64,000 bases of DNA from Manganitrophus sp963718695 (GTDB lineage: Bacteria > Nitrospirota > Nitrospiria > SBBL01 > Manganitrophaceae): NCBI GenBank assembly GCA_963718695.1, contig OY970371.1, forward strand, positions 2,976,001 through 3,040,000. The letters are read 5' to 3'. This document shows, piece after piece, positions 9,016 to 17,885 of the stretch. Under the pieces are notes generated by a model, which was not told the DNA's origin, ran no database searches, and was given only the letters and a program-made list of their open reading frames with translations. The translations under genes were made by a program, and so were the position numbers. Within the stretch, counting starts at the first letter, position 1. The number at the start of each line of letters is the position of its first letter.

Positions 9016-9819
9016 TTACCCATTCGACTTGGCCCTCAACCCGTTGGCCACCGGCCAAGCCCCGTGAATCCCCTCCCAAACCACCTCCGCGAGCAGCGGG
9101 TGGATGCCGAAGTATTCGGCCGTCCGGATCGAGAGGGTTGGATAGGTCTCCCGGAGCTTCTCGACTTTTGAGTGAATCCCCTGCAACACCCTTCCCGTAA
9201 AGAGAACGCAAGGGAAAATGACGATCGATGTGATTCCCATTGTAACGCAACGGGCCAACGCATCCTGAATCGACGGCAAGGCAATCTCGGAATAGCACGG
9301 GAGAAAATGCACCCCTGGGAACATCGGCCTCAACCGCGCTGCAAAGCGCTCGACCGCTTCGATTCCCCTCGACTCGCTGCTGCCGTGGGCCACGACCAGA
9401 ACGGCGCTCCGACCCGTCTCCGTCGGAGGAGAACCGATCCGGATCTTCGCCAACTCCAGCAGTTTTGGATGCCGATGCATCGCCTCGCTGAAGTAGATTG
9501 CAACCTTCCGATGCCGGACCCCGGCCTCCGAGAGAAGCGGCGGAAGATCGGTCAGCAGATGCCGGCCGGGGAAAAGAAAGAGGGGATAGATCCAAATGCG
9601 CTCCGCCCCCTCCGCCGCCGCACGATCGATCGCCTCCGGGATCGAAGGCTCGGCCAGTTCGAGATAACCGGACGAGACCCGTAAAAAGCCGCTCCACTCT
9701 TTGAAAAAGGCCACAAAGCGTTCGAATTCCTCTTCCGCAGACGGATCGCGGCTTCCGTGGCCGAACAAGAGGATCGTGTCGGTCCGGGCATCGGGTTTGG
9801 CTCCCCCGCCCCAAATCAT
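9016..9819 (-). CDS. cbiX: CbiX/SirB-type sirohydrochlorin chelatase
   Basis: Inserts Co2+ or Fe2+ into sirohydrochlorin for cobalamin or sirohaem. The protein has two CbiX-like halves. The first carries the metal-site motif LLFGHGSRDP and the second VVAHGSSESRG, so each half has its own histidine. I start at the ATG at 9819 (MIWGGG), because the longer frame upstream runs back through the TrpD2-like gene. That ATG overlaps the preceding stop as ATGA, which implies translational coupling. Whether cobalt or iron is the metal cannot be read. The large B12 operon at 53-63 kb lacks corrin-ring genes, so sirohaem is quite possible. Confidence 0.85.
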   Translation of the reverse strand: MIWGGGAKPDARTDTILLFGHGSRDPSAEEEFERFVAFFKEWSGFLRVSSGYLELAEPSIPEAIDRAAAEGAERIWIYPLFLFPGRHLLTDLPPLLSEAGVRHRKVAIYFSEAMHRHPKLLELAKIRIGSPPTETGRSAVLVVAHGSSESRGIEAVERFAARLRPMFPGVHFLPCYSEIALPSIQDALARCVTMGITSIVIFPCVLFTGRVLQGIHSKVEKLRETYPTLSIRTAEYFGIHPLLAEVVWEGIHGAWPVANGLRAKSNG

Positions 9820-10829
9820 GCCGCCATACTCTCTTTCAGTTTGCGGAAGCCCGCGCCGTCGATGAGCGCCTGCTCCGCCCGCTTCCACCCTTCCGTAAGC
9901 GTCCGCACATCCCCCATGGCAAGAAAGCCGGTTGCGGCGGTCAAGAGGACCCACTCCCGCACCGGTCCGACCCTCTCGCCGGCAAGGATCTTTTCAACCA
10001 GACCGGCCTGGACTTCCGGCTCCCCTCCGGGGATCTCGCTCCGTTTGGCCCAGGTCAAGCCGAGCTCCGCCGCCGTGATCGAGAGCGGCACCGCCTCGCC
10101 ATTCACCGCGAGAAATCCTTTTGTCTCCGAGGTCATGGAGGGCTCCGGCCCTCCCTCCACACCCCGGACGATCAGAACCCGCCGGCTTCCGAGAAGTTTT
10201 AATGCTTCCAAAGTTTTCTCGAAATAAGGGGGGTGCGAAATCCCGACGAGGTGCCGGCCCGAGTCGGCCGGATCGACCATCCGGCAGACGGCGTTGAAGA
10301 GGGTCCGGACGCCGAGTTCCGTCCGGAGCAGTTGAAAGCGATGCAGCGGCGGATTGAACTTGGCCGCGTCGAGGTAGAGAAATCCTTGCCGCTCCAGGAG
10401 CGTCGATCCCTCCTGTGGGGTGAAATCGACACAGATCCCGAGCGATCGCAACACGTCGGCGACCCCCAGCCGCCCCGGCGCCCCGGAAAACCCATGCAGC
10501 AGCACCGGCCGTCCGGACGCTGCGATCAAAAAGGCGGCCGGGATGATCGCATGGAAAAAAGTCTTCTTGCCGGCATAAACCGGGACATCGAGCGGAACCA
10601 CCCCCCGGTTGAGCATCAACGGTTTGTTGTATTCCCGGCAGACCTCGGTGAAGGCGCGCATTTCTTCATTACTTTCCCCCTTCATCCGCATTGCGATCAA
10701 AAGCCCCCCCGCCTGGGCCGGCGTCGCGTCGCCTGAAAGAAGCAGCTGCGCCGCCTCGCGCGCTTCCTCATAGGTGAGGTCCTGGGCCGCCTTCTCGCCG
10801 GCCCCCACTTTATGAACCAAATATGGCAT
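9816..10829 (-). CDS. TrpD2-like glycosyltransferase-family protein (anthranilate phosphoribosyltransferase homologue)
   Basis: About 337 residues with the two-domain TrpD fold: a helical N-terminus (DLTYEEAREAAQLLLSGDAT, RMKGESNEEMRAF) and a phosphoribosyltransferase domain. In true TrpD the phosphate-binding stretch is KHGNRS followed by GSADVLEALG; here it is LHGFSGAPGRLGVADVLRSLG, so key PRPP-site residues differ. This places it nearer the TrpD2/YbiB group, whose known member binds nucleic acid, than tryptophan synthesis. No trp genes are nearby. It overlaps cbiX by four bases. I start at the ATG at 10829, preceded by GGGA; an ATG at 10841 is an alternative. Confidence 0.75.
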   Translation of the reverse strand: MPYLVHKVGAGEKAAQDLTYEEAREAAQLLLSGDATPAQAGGLLIAMRMKGESNEEMRAFTEVCREYNKPLMLNRGVVPLDVPVYAGKKTFFHAIIPAAFLIAASGRPVLLHGFSGAPGRLGVADVLRSLGICVDFTPQEGSTLLERQGFLYLDAAKFNPPLHRFQLLRTELGVRTLFNAVCRMVDPADSGRHLVGISHPPYFEKTLEALKLLGSRRVLIVRGVEGGPEPSMTSETKGFLAVNGEAVPLSITAAELGLTWAKRSEIPGGEPEVQAGLVEKILAGERVGPVREWVLLTAATGFLAMGDVRTLTEGWKRAEQALIDGAGFRKLKESMAA

Positions 10830-10841
10830 CCGTCCCAGCAT

Positions 10842-11059
10842 AATGACCGTATTATGGAGAGAGATGAAAGGGGTGTCAAGAGAAGAAACCTCTCAAAATA
10901 CGTGAGGCGTAAGGGGTGCGGCGTCAGGGGTATCGTCAAACATTTTGATCTTTTCGCCTCATGCCTGATGCCTGACGCTTTACGTTATTTCGTCCTCAAT
11001 CTGCTTGCAAGCAACAGAGCAAAAAGGTATTCTGGTTCTTCAAAGCAAACGGAGGCCGC
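10842..11059. repeat. Intergenic region with degenerate inverted GCGTGAGGC/GCCTGACGC repeats
   Basis: The divergent gap between the TrpD2-like gene and the hydrolase holds a degenerate inverted repeat: ACGTGAGGCGTAAGGGGT near 10900 and GCCTGATGCCTGACGCTTTA near 10967. It resembles decayed dispersed palindromic sequence. A promoter for the hydrolase must lie at its right end, but I cannot assign boxes. Confidence 0.4.
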
Positions 11060-11821
11060 ATGGAGAAAAAGCTCGAATTAAATCTGACCGATCAGCAGAA
11101 AACCTCGGTCGTTCTGGCCTCCCCGGAGGGATCGACCTCCCGGGCCGTCCTCCTCTGCCACGGCTTCATGTCGAGCAAGGAGAGCGAGACCAACCGGACC
11201 CTCACTCCCCGCCTTCTCTCAAAACGGATCGCGGCCTGCCGGTTCGACCTCTTCGGCCATGGGGAGAGCGACGGTCCCTTTTCCCGCCTGACACTGACCC
11301 AATGCCTGGAGCAGACGGAAGGGATGATCCGCTGGCTGGGCGAAAACGGATATACGCAAGTGGGTTTGGTTGGATCGAGCTTCGGGGGATTGGTCGCCAT
11401 CCATACCGCCGCGAAACACCCCGAGCTCTTCGCCGTCGCCCTCAAGTGCCCCGTCTCCGATTACCCGCCGATCTGGCGGACGCAGCTCGGGGAGACCGGA
11501 ATGAACCATTGGAAGGAGAGCGGCATCCTCGCGATCGCCACCCCGCATGGAAAAGCCCGGCTCGACTATGCCTTTTATGAAGATCAATTGAAATACGATA
11601 CCTACCGTGCGGCGGCGCAGATCAAGAGCCCCACGCTGATCGTTCATGGCGAGACCGACGAATATGTCCCGTTCGACCAGAGCCTCCGCCTCTTCGACAC
11701 CCTCCGGCTCCCGGATGACCAGCGGGAGATGGAAGCGATCCCCGGGGCCAATCACGAGTTTTCGAAGCCCGAAGACTTCGAACGAATGATCGCCCGAATC
11801 GAGCAGTGGACAACCCAGTAG
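11060..11821 (+). CDS. Alpha/beta hydrolase (serine esterase/lipase-like)
   Basis: Cytosolic alpha/beta hydrolase of 253 residues. The oxyanion-side motif is LLCHGFMSSKES (residues 31-42), the nucleophile elbow is GSSFGG (S107), and the remaining triad is D200 (HGETDEYVP) and H232 (GANHEF). A GGAGG ribosome site precedes the ATG. The compact fold without a large lid resembles YqkD/FrsA-type carboxylesterases; the substrate is unknown. The gene is transcribed alone. Confidence 0.88.
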   Translation: MEKKLELNLTDQQKTSVVLASPEGSTSRAVLLCHGFMSSKESETNRTLTPRLLSKRIAACRFDLFGHGESDGPFSRLTLTQCLEQTEGMIRWLGENGYTQVGLVGSSFGGLVAIHTAAKHPELFAVALKCPVSDYPPIWRTQLGETGMNHWKESGILAIATPHGKARLDYAFYEDQLKYDTYRAAAQIKSPTLIVHGETDEYVPFDQSLRLFDTLRLPDDQREMEAIPGANHEFSKPEDFERMIARIEQWTTQ

Positions 11822-12029
11822 CGGCGCGTTCGGCGCGCGCCTCCTATCCAAGTGTCGCTAATGACTTCTCCCCCCTTGTGGTGTTCGGCCGCCTGGTGTA
11901 GAATTCGCTTCGAAAAATCAACAACGGTCCTTCAAAAACGTCTCACTCAATCGGCGCGAAAGTCCCTAAACTTCCTGGCGCCCGCCCCAATGGCGCGATC
12001 AGCTTGACTCAATCCAATGAGGAGGAGAG

Positions 12030-12401
12030 ATGCCGCACACAGTACTCGCGGTCGATGACAATATCGATACGATCCTCATTCTCTCAGCCGTGCTTCAAAA
12101 AGATGGCTATGTCGTGATCACGGCAAAAGATGGGCTAGAGGCGCTTGATAAGGCTGAGAGGGATATCCCCGCACTGATTCTGCTCGATCTGATGATGCCG
12201 AAGATGAACGGCTTCGAAGTCTGCCGGGCGATCCGGGGAAATCCAAAAACCAACCACATCCCGATTCTGATGCTTTCGGCGAAAACCGATCCTTTTTCGC
12301 GGGAGCAAGGACTCTCCCTCGGCGCGAATGCGTATCTCACCAAGCCGCTCAATCCGAAGGAAATCCTCATGAAAGTCAAAGAGCACCTCTCATCGGCCTA
12401 A
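12030..12401 (+). CDS. Single-domain response regulator (CheY-like)
   Basis: A 123-residue receiver domain with no output domain. The acidic pocket is D9/D10 (AVDDN), the phospho-acceptor is D53 (LLDLMMP), the switch serine is S83 (LSAK), and the conserved lysine is K105 (LTKPLNP). GAGGAGGAGAG lies before the ATG. Such proteins act through protein contacts or phosphorelays. No kinase is adjacent; the nearest one without its own receiver is at 4860-7079, but a pairing is only a possibility. Confidence 0.93.
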   Translation: MPHTVLAVDDNIDTILILSAVLQKDGYVVITAKDGLEALDKAERDIPALILLDLMMPKMNGFEVCRAIRGNPKTNHIPILMLSAKTDPFSREQGLSLGANAYLTKPLNPKEILMKVKEHLSSA

Positions 12402-12512
12402 CGGATCCCTCTTTTGGAGGAATCCCCGCATCGATCCTCTTCCTGAATCTCTCACTGCCCATCGGCGAAATCAGCCGTTGACATCTCGTCTGCTTTTTGA
12501 TTAACCTGTGGC

Positions 12513-12827
12513 ATGGCACATACCACAACAGTCAAAAAGGATCATGCGCTTCGGCTGCTGACCCTCGGCCTGGTTCTTTATCTTCTCCTCTTCTCCGGCT
12601 TCGCCCTCTTTCATGCCTATTCCGAAGACGAATTGGTCGACCCGCACGGCTGCGCAATCGGCACCTGGGTTCAACATAGCCAGGCGTCGATTCCATTTCT
12701 AGCGGCGCTGGCCGTTTTTCTCATCCACCTTGCCGGGAATCCGCTTCCGAGGCTCTTCCTCCCGGTCGAGCAGATTTTCCTTCACAGGGCCACCCGCGCC
12801 CCACCGGTCCACGCTTCTTCCTGCTAA
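12513..12827 (+). CDS. Small membrane protein with His/Asp/Cys segment
   Basis: 104 residues with two hydrophobic helices (about 15-35 and 55-75). The loop between them reads FHAYSEDELVDPHGCAIG, followed by WVQHSQ, with His, Asp/Glu and Cys that could hold a metal. It ends HRATRAPPVHASSC. No family is recognised with confidence; it recalls DUF2946-type or CzcI-like small proteins found beside metal transporters. It lies upstream of the outer-membrane protein and ZnuA/ZnuB genes in the same direction. It shares the layout of three other small genes in this region (16006, 22774, 23183). Confidence 0.6.
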   Translation: MAHTTTVKKDHALRLLTLGLVLYLLLFSGFALFHAYSEDELVDPHGCAIGTWVQHSQASIPFLAALAVFLIHLAGNPLPRLFLPVEQIFLHRATRAPPVHASSC

Positions 12828-12921
12828 TCCTCATTCATCTGAACAGAATCCTCGCCGGTGATCCCTCCTAAAACGGGATCTCGCGCGACGATTTCTATCC
12901 ATCGACCGTGGAGGAAGCGTG

Positions 12922-14118
12922 ATGCGATCTATCTTGTTTGCCTTTTCAGTTCTGGGGGCGATTCTGGGAATCGTCCCTTCGCTCTTCGCTCAGGAGGGGA
13001 CCGCCCCTTTGACACGAAGCGCGCAGACACTGAATCCTGAAATTTCACTCGACGGCTTGTTCTCCGCCGCCACCTTTTCCGATCCGAATCCTCTTCAATT
13101 CGGCGCCCACGATCCGAACAAACGGGGGTTCACGCTGCAGAATCTTGAATTGACCCTCGCCGGCAATGTGGACCCTTATTTTCGCGGCGAAGCGCACCTG
13201 ATCTTCGGCCTCGAAGACGGCGAATCGTTCATCGAAGTGGAAGAGGCCTTCCTGACGACCCTCTCCCTCCCCTACGGTCTTCAGATCATGGGGGGACAAT
13301 TCTTCACCCGCTTCGGCCGGCAGAACCCGCTCCATCCACATGCCTGGGACTTTGCCGATCAGAACATCATCAATACACTGATGTTCGGCGGCGATGGATT
13401 ACGAAGCCCCGGTCTACAGGTCTCTGCCCTTCTGCCCCTCCCCTTTTATTTGGAGTTGATCGGAAGCGCCCAGAATGCCGAGGGGGAGACCGCAATGAGC
13501 TTCCTCTTCGCCCCCGAGGAGACCTTCGCCGGCCGGCCGATTCTTGAGCGCGATGTCCACGATGAAGGGGACCTTCTTTATCTCGGCCGCATCAAGAGCG
13601 CGTTCGATCTCTCTGAGACCGTCTCCCTGATCGCAGGCACCTCTCATCTCTTCGGCCCGAACGGAACGGGAGAAAACAGCTCCACGCGGATTCACGGGGT
13701 CGATCTCTTCTTGAAGTGGAAGCCGCTGACCGCCGATCACGGCTGGCCGTTTGTCACGTTTCAGGCAGAAGCGATGCGCCGCCGCTATGAGGCGGGAGAG
13801 GCGGCTCTGGACGATGGGACCGTGCTGCCCGAGGAGACATTCGAGAACGACGGCTTCTACCTCCAGTCGCTCTACGGTTTTAAGCGGCGGTGGGTCGCCG
13901 GGGTCCGGTACGAACAGGCCGACGCGACCGATCCGGTGGACCCTGCTTCCGGAGCGCGATGGCGCGCCTCATCGAGCTTGACCTTCTATCCCTCGGAGTT
14001 CTCCAAGATCCGCCTTCAATACAACCATGACCACTCGGACGACCGGGACGGCCCGATCCACGCCGTGTTTATTCAGTATGAATTCCTCATCGGCGCCCAC
14101 GGCGCCCATACGTTTTGA
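12922..14118 (+). CDS. Outer-membrane barrel protein linked to ZnuA/ZnuB
   Basis: A signal peptide (ILFAFSVLGAILGIVPSLFA) is followed by a beta-rich protein with porin-like alternation and a last strand ending in an aromatic residue (IQYEFLIGAHGAHTF). There is no plug domain, so it is not a classical TonB receptor. I start at the ATG at 12922, at proper distance from GGAGGAA, rather than the overlapping GTG at 12919. Its stop lies 12 bases before znuA. Similar barrels often precede ZnuA-type binding proteins and probably give metal or chelate passage across the outer membrane; that role is inferred from position. Confidence 0.78.
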   Translation: MRSILFAFSVLGAILGIVPSLFAQEGTAPLTRSAQTLNPEISLDGLFSAATFSDPNPLQFGAHDPNKRGFTLQNLELTLAGNVDPYFRGEAHLIFGLEDGESFIEVEEAFLTTLSLPYGLQIMGGQFFTRFGRQNPLHPHAWDFADQNIINTLMFGGDGLRSPGLQVSALLPLPFYLELIGSAQNAEGETAMSFLFAPEETFAGRPILERDVHDEGDLLYLGRIKSAFDLSETVSLIAGTSHLFGPNGTGENSSTRIHGVDLFLKWKPLTADHGWPFVTFQAEAMRRRYEAGEAALDDGTVLPEETFENDGFYLQSLYGFKRRWVAGVRYEQADATDPVDPASGARWRASSSLTFYPSEFSKIRLQYNHDHSDDRDGPIHAVFIQYEFLIGAHGAHTF

Positions 14119-14130
14119 AGGAGGCGGAAG

Positions 14131-15042
14131 ATGAAATCGACCCTTATTTTTGTCTCTTTCATTTTGACGCTCCAGGTCGCCCGGCCGGTCGAGGCCGCTC
14201 CGATCAAAGTCGTCACCACCACCGAAGACCTCGCCGCAATTGCCAGGGAGGTGGGGGGCGACCGGGTAGATGTGGCGTTCCTCGCCAAGGGGGTGCAGGA
14301 CCCGCATTTTCTGGAGGCGAAACCCAGCCTGATGTTGAAACTCTCGCGGGCCGATCTCTTCGTCCAGGTCGGATTGGAATTGGAGCAGGGATGGGTTCCG
14401 CCGTTGCTGCTCGGCGCGCGAAATGGAAAGATCCAGAGCGGGGCGCCCGGCTTTGTCGATGCTTCGAGAGGAATTACGCCGCTGGAGGTTCCGGCCGGGC
14501 CGATCGATCGGTCCGCCGGAGATGTTCATCTCCAGGGCAATCCCCACCTCTGGCTCGATCCGATGAATGGAAAACAGATTGCGCGGAACATCGCCGAGGG
14601 ATTGAAGCGGGTTGATCCGAAGGGAAAGGAACTGTACGACCGGAACCTCACTCAGTTTTCAGAGCGGATCGACACGGCGCTTCCCCGCTGGCAGGCGCGG
14701 ATGAAACCGTTCGAAGGGGCCAAGGTCATCACCTATCATAACAGCTGGCCCTATTTCCTGAAACGGTTCGGGTTGGCGGCCGCCGGCTATATCGAGCCGA
14801 AGCCGGGAATTCCGTCCTCGACCTCGCACCTCAGGGAGCTGATCGAATTGATCCCGCAGGAGAAGGTGAAGGTCCTCCTCATGGAGCCGTATTTCAGCGA
14901 TCAAGCGCCGAAATTTCTGGCGGAGAAGACCGGCGCGAAGGTGGTGGTGCTTCCCCCTTCGGTATCGGCGTCGACCGGGATCAACGACTATTTCGAGCTC
15001 TTCGATCATTTGACAAACCGCTTGGCGGAGGCATTGCGGTAA
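14131..15042 (+). CDS. znuA: Metal ABC transporter substrate-binding protein (ZnuA/MntC type)
   Basis: Periplasmic cluster-A1 metal-binding protein with a signal peptide to about residue 22 and mature start APIKVVTTTEDLAAI. Metal-ligand positions are visible as H59 (QDPHF), H139 (GNPHLWLDP) and H203 (TYHNSW), with an acidic residue at E252 (MEPYFSD). The His-rich flexible loop of classical ZnuA is absent, so Mn or Fe cannot be excluded. An AGGAGG site precedes the start. It is followed by the permease gene after 63 bases. No ATPase gene is in the group, although such systems need one. Confidence 0.88.
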   Translation: MKSTLIFVSFILTLQVARPVEAAPIKVVTTTEDLAAIAREVGGDRVDVAFLAKGVQDPHFLEAKPSLMLKLSRADLFVQVGLELEQGWVPPLLLGARNGKIQSGAPGFVDASRGITPLEVPAGPIDRSAGDVHLQGNPHLWLDPMNGKQIARNIAEGLKRVDPKGKELYDRNLTQFSERIDTALPRWQARMKPFEGAKVITYHNSWPYFLKRFGLAAAGYIEPKPGIPSSTSHLRELIELIPQEKVKVLLMEPYFSDQAPKFLAEKTGAKVVVLPPSVSASTGINDYFELFDHLTNRLAEALR

Positions 15043-15105
15043 GGGCGTATCGCGACACGCCCCTGCGAGAACCGATACGACCAAAATATCGATACGAGGA
15101 TCTGA

Positions 15106-15924
15106 ATGCTGTCTTTTCTTTTCTGGCCCTTCATCGCCTGTCTGATCCTGACCGGGATTCACACCTATCTCGGCATCCATGTGATCCGGCGCGGGGTGAT
15201 TTTCGTCGATCTGGCGCTGGCGCAGATGGCGGCGCTCGGCGCAACCACAGCCCTTCTCTTCGGTTACGATCTGCACGATCCGGCGGCCTACTGGGCCTCC
15301 CTCGGGATGACGCTGATCGGCGCCGCCTTCTTCTCTCTCTCCCGCTCGCGCGACGAGAAAATCCCACAGGAGGCGATGATCGGAATCGTCTATGTCGTCT
15401 CGGCCGCCGCGGCGGTGATCGTCCTCGATCGCGCCCCCGGCGGCGCGGAGCATATCCGCGGGCTCCTGGTCGGGAATATCCTCACCGTCACCCCCCCGCA
15501 GATCACCAAGACGGCGCTTCTTTATGGCGCGGTCGGCCTCTTCCACTGGTGCTTCCGGAAGGCCTTTCTACTCGTCTCCTTCAATCCCGAAGAAGCCCTG
15601 CGCCAGGGATATCGGCTGCGTCTCTGGGATTTTTTCTTCTACGCGGCCTTTGGCGTGGTGGTGACGAGCTCGGTTGCGCTCGCCGGCGTTCTCCTCGTCT
15701 TCGCTTTTCTTATCGTCCCGGCATTGGGCTCGCTTCTGCTGGCCGACGGAATCACCCCGCGCCTCTGGATCGGCTGGGGGATCGGAACGGCGGCGAGCCT
15801 TCTCGGCCTTTCGGCCTCGGTCCTCTTCGATCTGCCGACCGGCGCGTCGATTGCCTGCGCGTTTGGCCTCCTTTTTCTATTCCCCATGACCGGGAGATCC
15901 CTTTTTAAGGTTTTCCAACGCTAA
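15106..15924 (+). CDS. znuB: Metal ABC transporter permease (ZnuB/MntB type)
   Basis: Inner-membrane ABC-3 family permease, 272 residues with about eight helices. Family marks include GIHTYLGIHVIRRGVIFVDLA near the start, AFLIVPALGSLLLADG in the second half and ASLLGLSASVLFDLPTGASI near the end. It works with the binding protein just upstream. The ATPase subunit is neither between nor after them. The last quarter is close to the family pattern, so the gene looks intact. Confidence 0.9.
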   Translation: MLSFLFWPFIACLILTGIHTYLGIHVIRRGVIFVDLALAQMAALGATTALLFGYDLHDPAAYWASLGMTLIGAAFFSLSRSRDEKIPQEAMIGIVYVVSAAAAVIVLDRAPGGAEHIRGLLVGNILTVTPPQITKTALLYGAVGLFHWCFRKAFLLVSFNPEEALRQGYRLRLWDFFFYAAFGVVVTSSVALAGVLLVFAFLIVPALGSLLLADGITPRLWIGWGIGTAASLLGLSASVLFDLPTGASIACAFGLLFLFPMTGRSLFKVFQR

Positions 15925-16005
15925 GGGTCCTCTCCTCGATCCCCTCCCGTCTGTTGTGATCCAGCGATCGATATGATATAGTCCCTCCATCACCCAGGAA
16001 CAGCA

Positions 16006-16338
16006 ATGCAAAACAAAAAGGCACACTCCCTTCTTGCGGCACTCCTCCTGATCATCTTCTCAATCGGGACAGCCTATGATGCCTGCGCTGAAAAGGGACC
16101 GCAACAGGAAGCGGTCTCTCCGTCCGCTTCTGCCTTTTCAACCGATCCGGCCGCTTTCTCCGATTCAGACCTCGACGACTGCCACTGCCTTTGTCATTTT
16201 TCCTTCCAGCCGGAAACCGACTTCGGTCTTGAAAGATCGACCCGCTATGAACCCCTCGCTTTACCCATCACGGAATCCATCGTGGAGCCGCTCCTCACCG
16301 GCGTCTTTCGACCTCCATCTCACTTCTTTAACTCCTAA
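16006..16338 (+). CDS. Small secreted protein with CHCLCH motif, before the efflux operon
   Basis: 110 residues: a signal segment (SLLAALLLIIFSIGTAYDACA), a Ser/Ala-rich linker, then DSDLDDCHCLCHFSF with alternating Cys and His, and an end reading VFRPPSHFFNS. Position, size and the metal-ligand cluster recall the small periplasmic proteins (CzcI/DUF2946 style) found ahead of heavy-metal efflux genes. A candidate operator lies between it and czcC. Soft-metal sensing or delivery is plausible but unproven. No firm family match. Confidence 0.62.
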   Translation: MQNKKAHSLLAALLLIIFSIGTAYDACAEKGPQQEAVSPSASAFSTDPAAFSDSDLDDCHCLCHFSFQPETDFGLERSTRYEPLALPITESIVEPLLTGVFRPPSHFFNS

Positions 16339-16401
16339 AAACATCCCTCGATCACAAAGATAAATTCATCTTTAAGTATTATTCAATACGAAGCGGCCTT
16401 T

Positions 16402-16421
16402 TATTTACATTCATGTAAATA
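16402..16421. promoter_or_regulatory. Palindromic operator candidate upstream of czcC
   Basis: Two perfect nine-base arms, TATTTACAT and ATGTAAATA, separated by TC, 26 bases before the czcC start. A second, weaker dyad (GTATT-ATTC-AATAC) lies just upstream near 16376. AT-rich dyads of this kind are typical binding sites of ArsR- or TetR-size regulators. No regulator gene is beside it. The palindrome is seen; its use is inference. Confidence 0.5.
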
Positions 16422-16447
16422 GGCTGTGAAATTTGTGGAGACATTTC

Positions 16448-17815
16448 ATGAACCGAAAGAGTGCGATCTCTTTAGGGGCCGTGCTGCTCTTTGGCCTGAT
16501 CGGCTGCGCCGCCTCCGGCCGGGACCCGCTCACGCCAACGCCTCGTCCGCTCGGGAGGGATCTTCCGACATTCGATGCCGCCCGGCTCGATGAGGAGCGA
16601 AACCGGCCCACCCTGGAAGAGCCGACCGGCGCCGTGACCCTTCGGCAGGTCCTTGCCCTCGCCCTGCTCAAAAATCCGGAGCTGGCGGCCTTCGCCTGGG
16701 AGATCCGTGCCCAAGAAGCGGCGACCCTTCAGGCAGGGCTCCGCCACAACCCGACGATCGGCGCCGACATACAGGACGTTGGGATTTCAGCCTCCCCCGA
16801 CAGCGTCCCGCAACCCCAGGGCACCCTGCAACTGAGCCAACTGGTCGAGCTGGGGGGGAAACGGGCGAAGCGGCGCGAAGCCGCCGCCCTTTCGCGCGAG
16901 CTGGCGGGATGGGATTACGAAGCCGAACGGATCGACCTCTTTACAGAGGTCTCCCGGTCCTTTACCGGTCTGCTGAGGGCACAGCAGCAAAGCGCCCTGG
17001 CGGAAGAAACGGTCCGGCTTGCCGAAGAGACCGCCCGTGTCGTCTCCGAACGGGTCCGGGCGGGGAAAGTCTCTCCGATCGAGGAGATCCGGGCAAACGT
17101 CGCGCTCGCCTCGGCGGGGATCGAGCGCGATCGGGCCGGAAGGGAATGGGAAGCCGCCCGAAAACGTTTGGCGGCCACCTGGGGAAGCACGACTCCCCGA
17201 TTCGAGAAAGCGGAGGGGATCCTCGGCCCCGTCTCTCCGATTCCCTCCCTTGCGCAATTGTCCGAGCGGATTTCTCGGAATCCGGAACTCGCCCGATGGG
17301 CGACCGAAACCGCGCAACGCCGGGCGGCGATCGATCTGGAGCGATCGCAGGCCATTCCAGACCTGACCCTGACGGGGGGCTTCCGGCGGTACGAATCGAC
17401 GGAAGACCATGTCTTCCTCATCGGACTCTCTCTTCCCCTTCCGATCTTCAACCGGAATCAGGGCGGGATTCAGGAGGCGCGCGACCGGCTGGCGAAAGGA
17501 GAGGAAGAGCGGCAGGCCGAAGCGGTGCGTGTGATGACCGCGCTCTCCGAGGCCTACCGGGTCCTCTCGACCGCGCACGCCGAGGCGACCGCGCTGGAGA
17601 AAAGCGTGCTTCCCGGCGCCGCCGAAGCCTTCGAAGCGGTGAACGAAGGATACCGCCTTGGTAAATTCGGCCTGCTGGATGTGCTCGACGCGCAGCGGAC
17701 CTTCTTCGACGCCCGCGCCCGGCATCTGCGCGCGCTGGCCGACTATCACCAGGCGGCGGCCGAAGTCGAGCGGTTGATCGGGGCGCCGCGGGATGTTGCC
17801 GGCGGCCGCCCGTAG
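16448..17815 (+). CDS. czcC: Outer-membrane efflux protein (TolC/CzcC type)
   Basis: Outer-membrane channel of the tripartite pump. I start at the ATG at 16448, preceded by GGAG. A lipoprotein signal ends LIGCAAS. The body has two OEP repeats: LALLKNPELAAFAWEIRAQE with EVSRSFTGLLRAQQ, and ISRNPELARWATETAQRRAA with AYRVLSTAHAEATALEKSV. The end, GKFGLLDVLDAQRTFFDAR, is a standard OEP mark. It is followed by the membrane fusion and RND genes in the same direction. Confidence 0.9.
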   Translation: MNRKSAISLGAVLLFGLIGCAASGRDPLTPTPRPLGRDLPTFDAARLDEERNRPTLEEPTGAVTLRQVLALALLKNPELAAFAWEIRAQEAATLQAGLRHNPTIGADIQDVGISASPDSVPQPQGTLQLSQLVELGGKRAKRREAAALSRELAGWDYEAERIDLFTEVSRSFTGLLRAQQQSALAEETVRLAEETARVVSERVRAGKVSPIEEIRANVALASAGIERDRAGREWEAARKRLAATWGSTTPRFEKAEGILGPVSPIPSLAQLSERISRNPELARWATETAQRRAAIDLERSQAIPDLTLTGGFRRYESTEDHVFLIGLSLPLPIFNRNQGGIQEARDRLAKGEEERQAEAVRVMTALSEAYRVLSTAHAEATALEKSVLPGAAEAFEAVNEGYRLGKFGLLDVLDAQRTFFDARARHLRALADYHQAAAEVERLIGAPRDVAGGRP

Positions 17816-17885
17816 GGGCCGCTTCTCTAGGCCATCCGAAGCGGGCCGGCGCAACAGAAGATCGAGTCAAAGAGGGAGTCATTGA

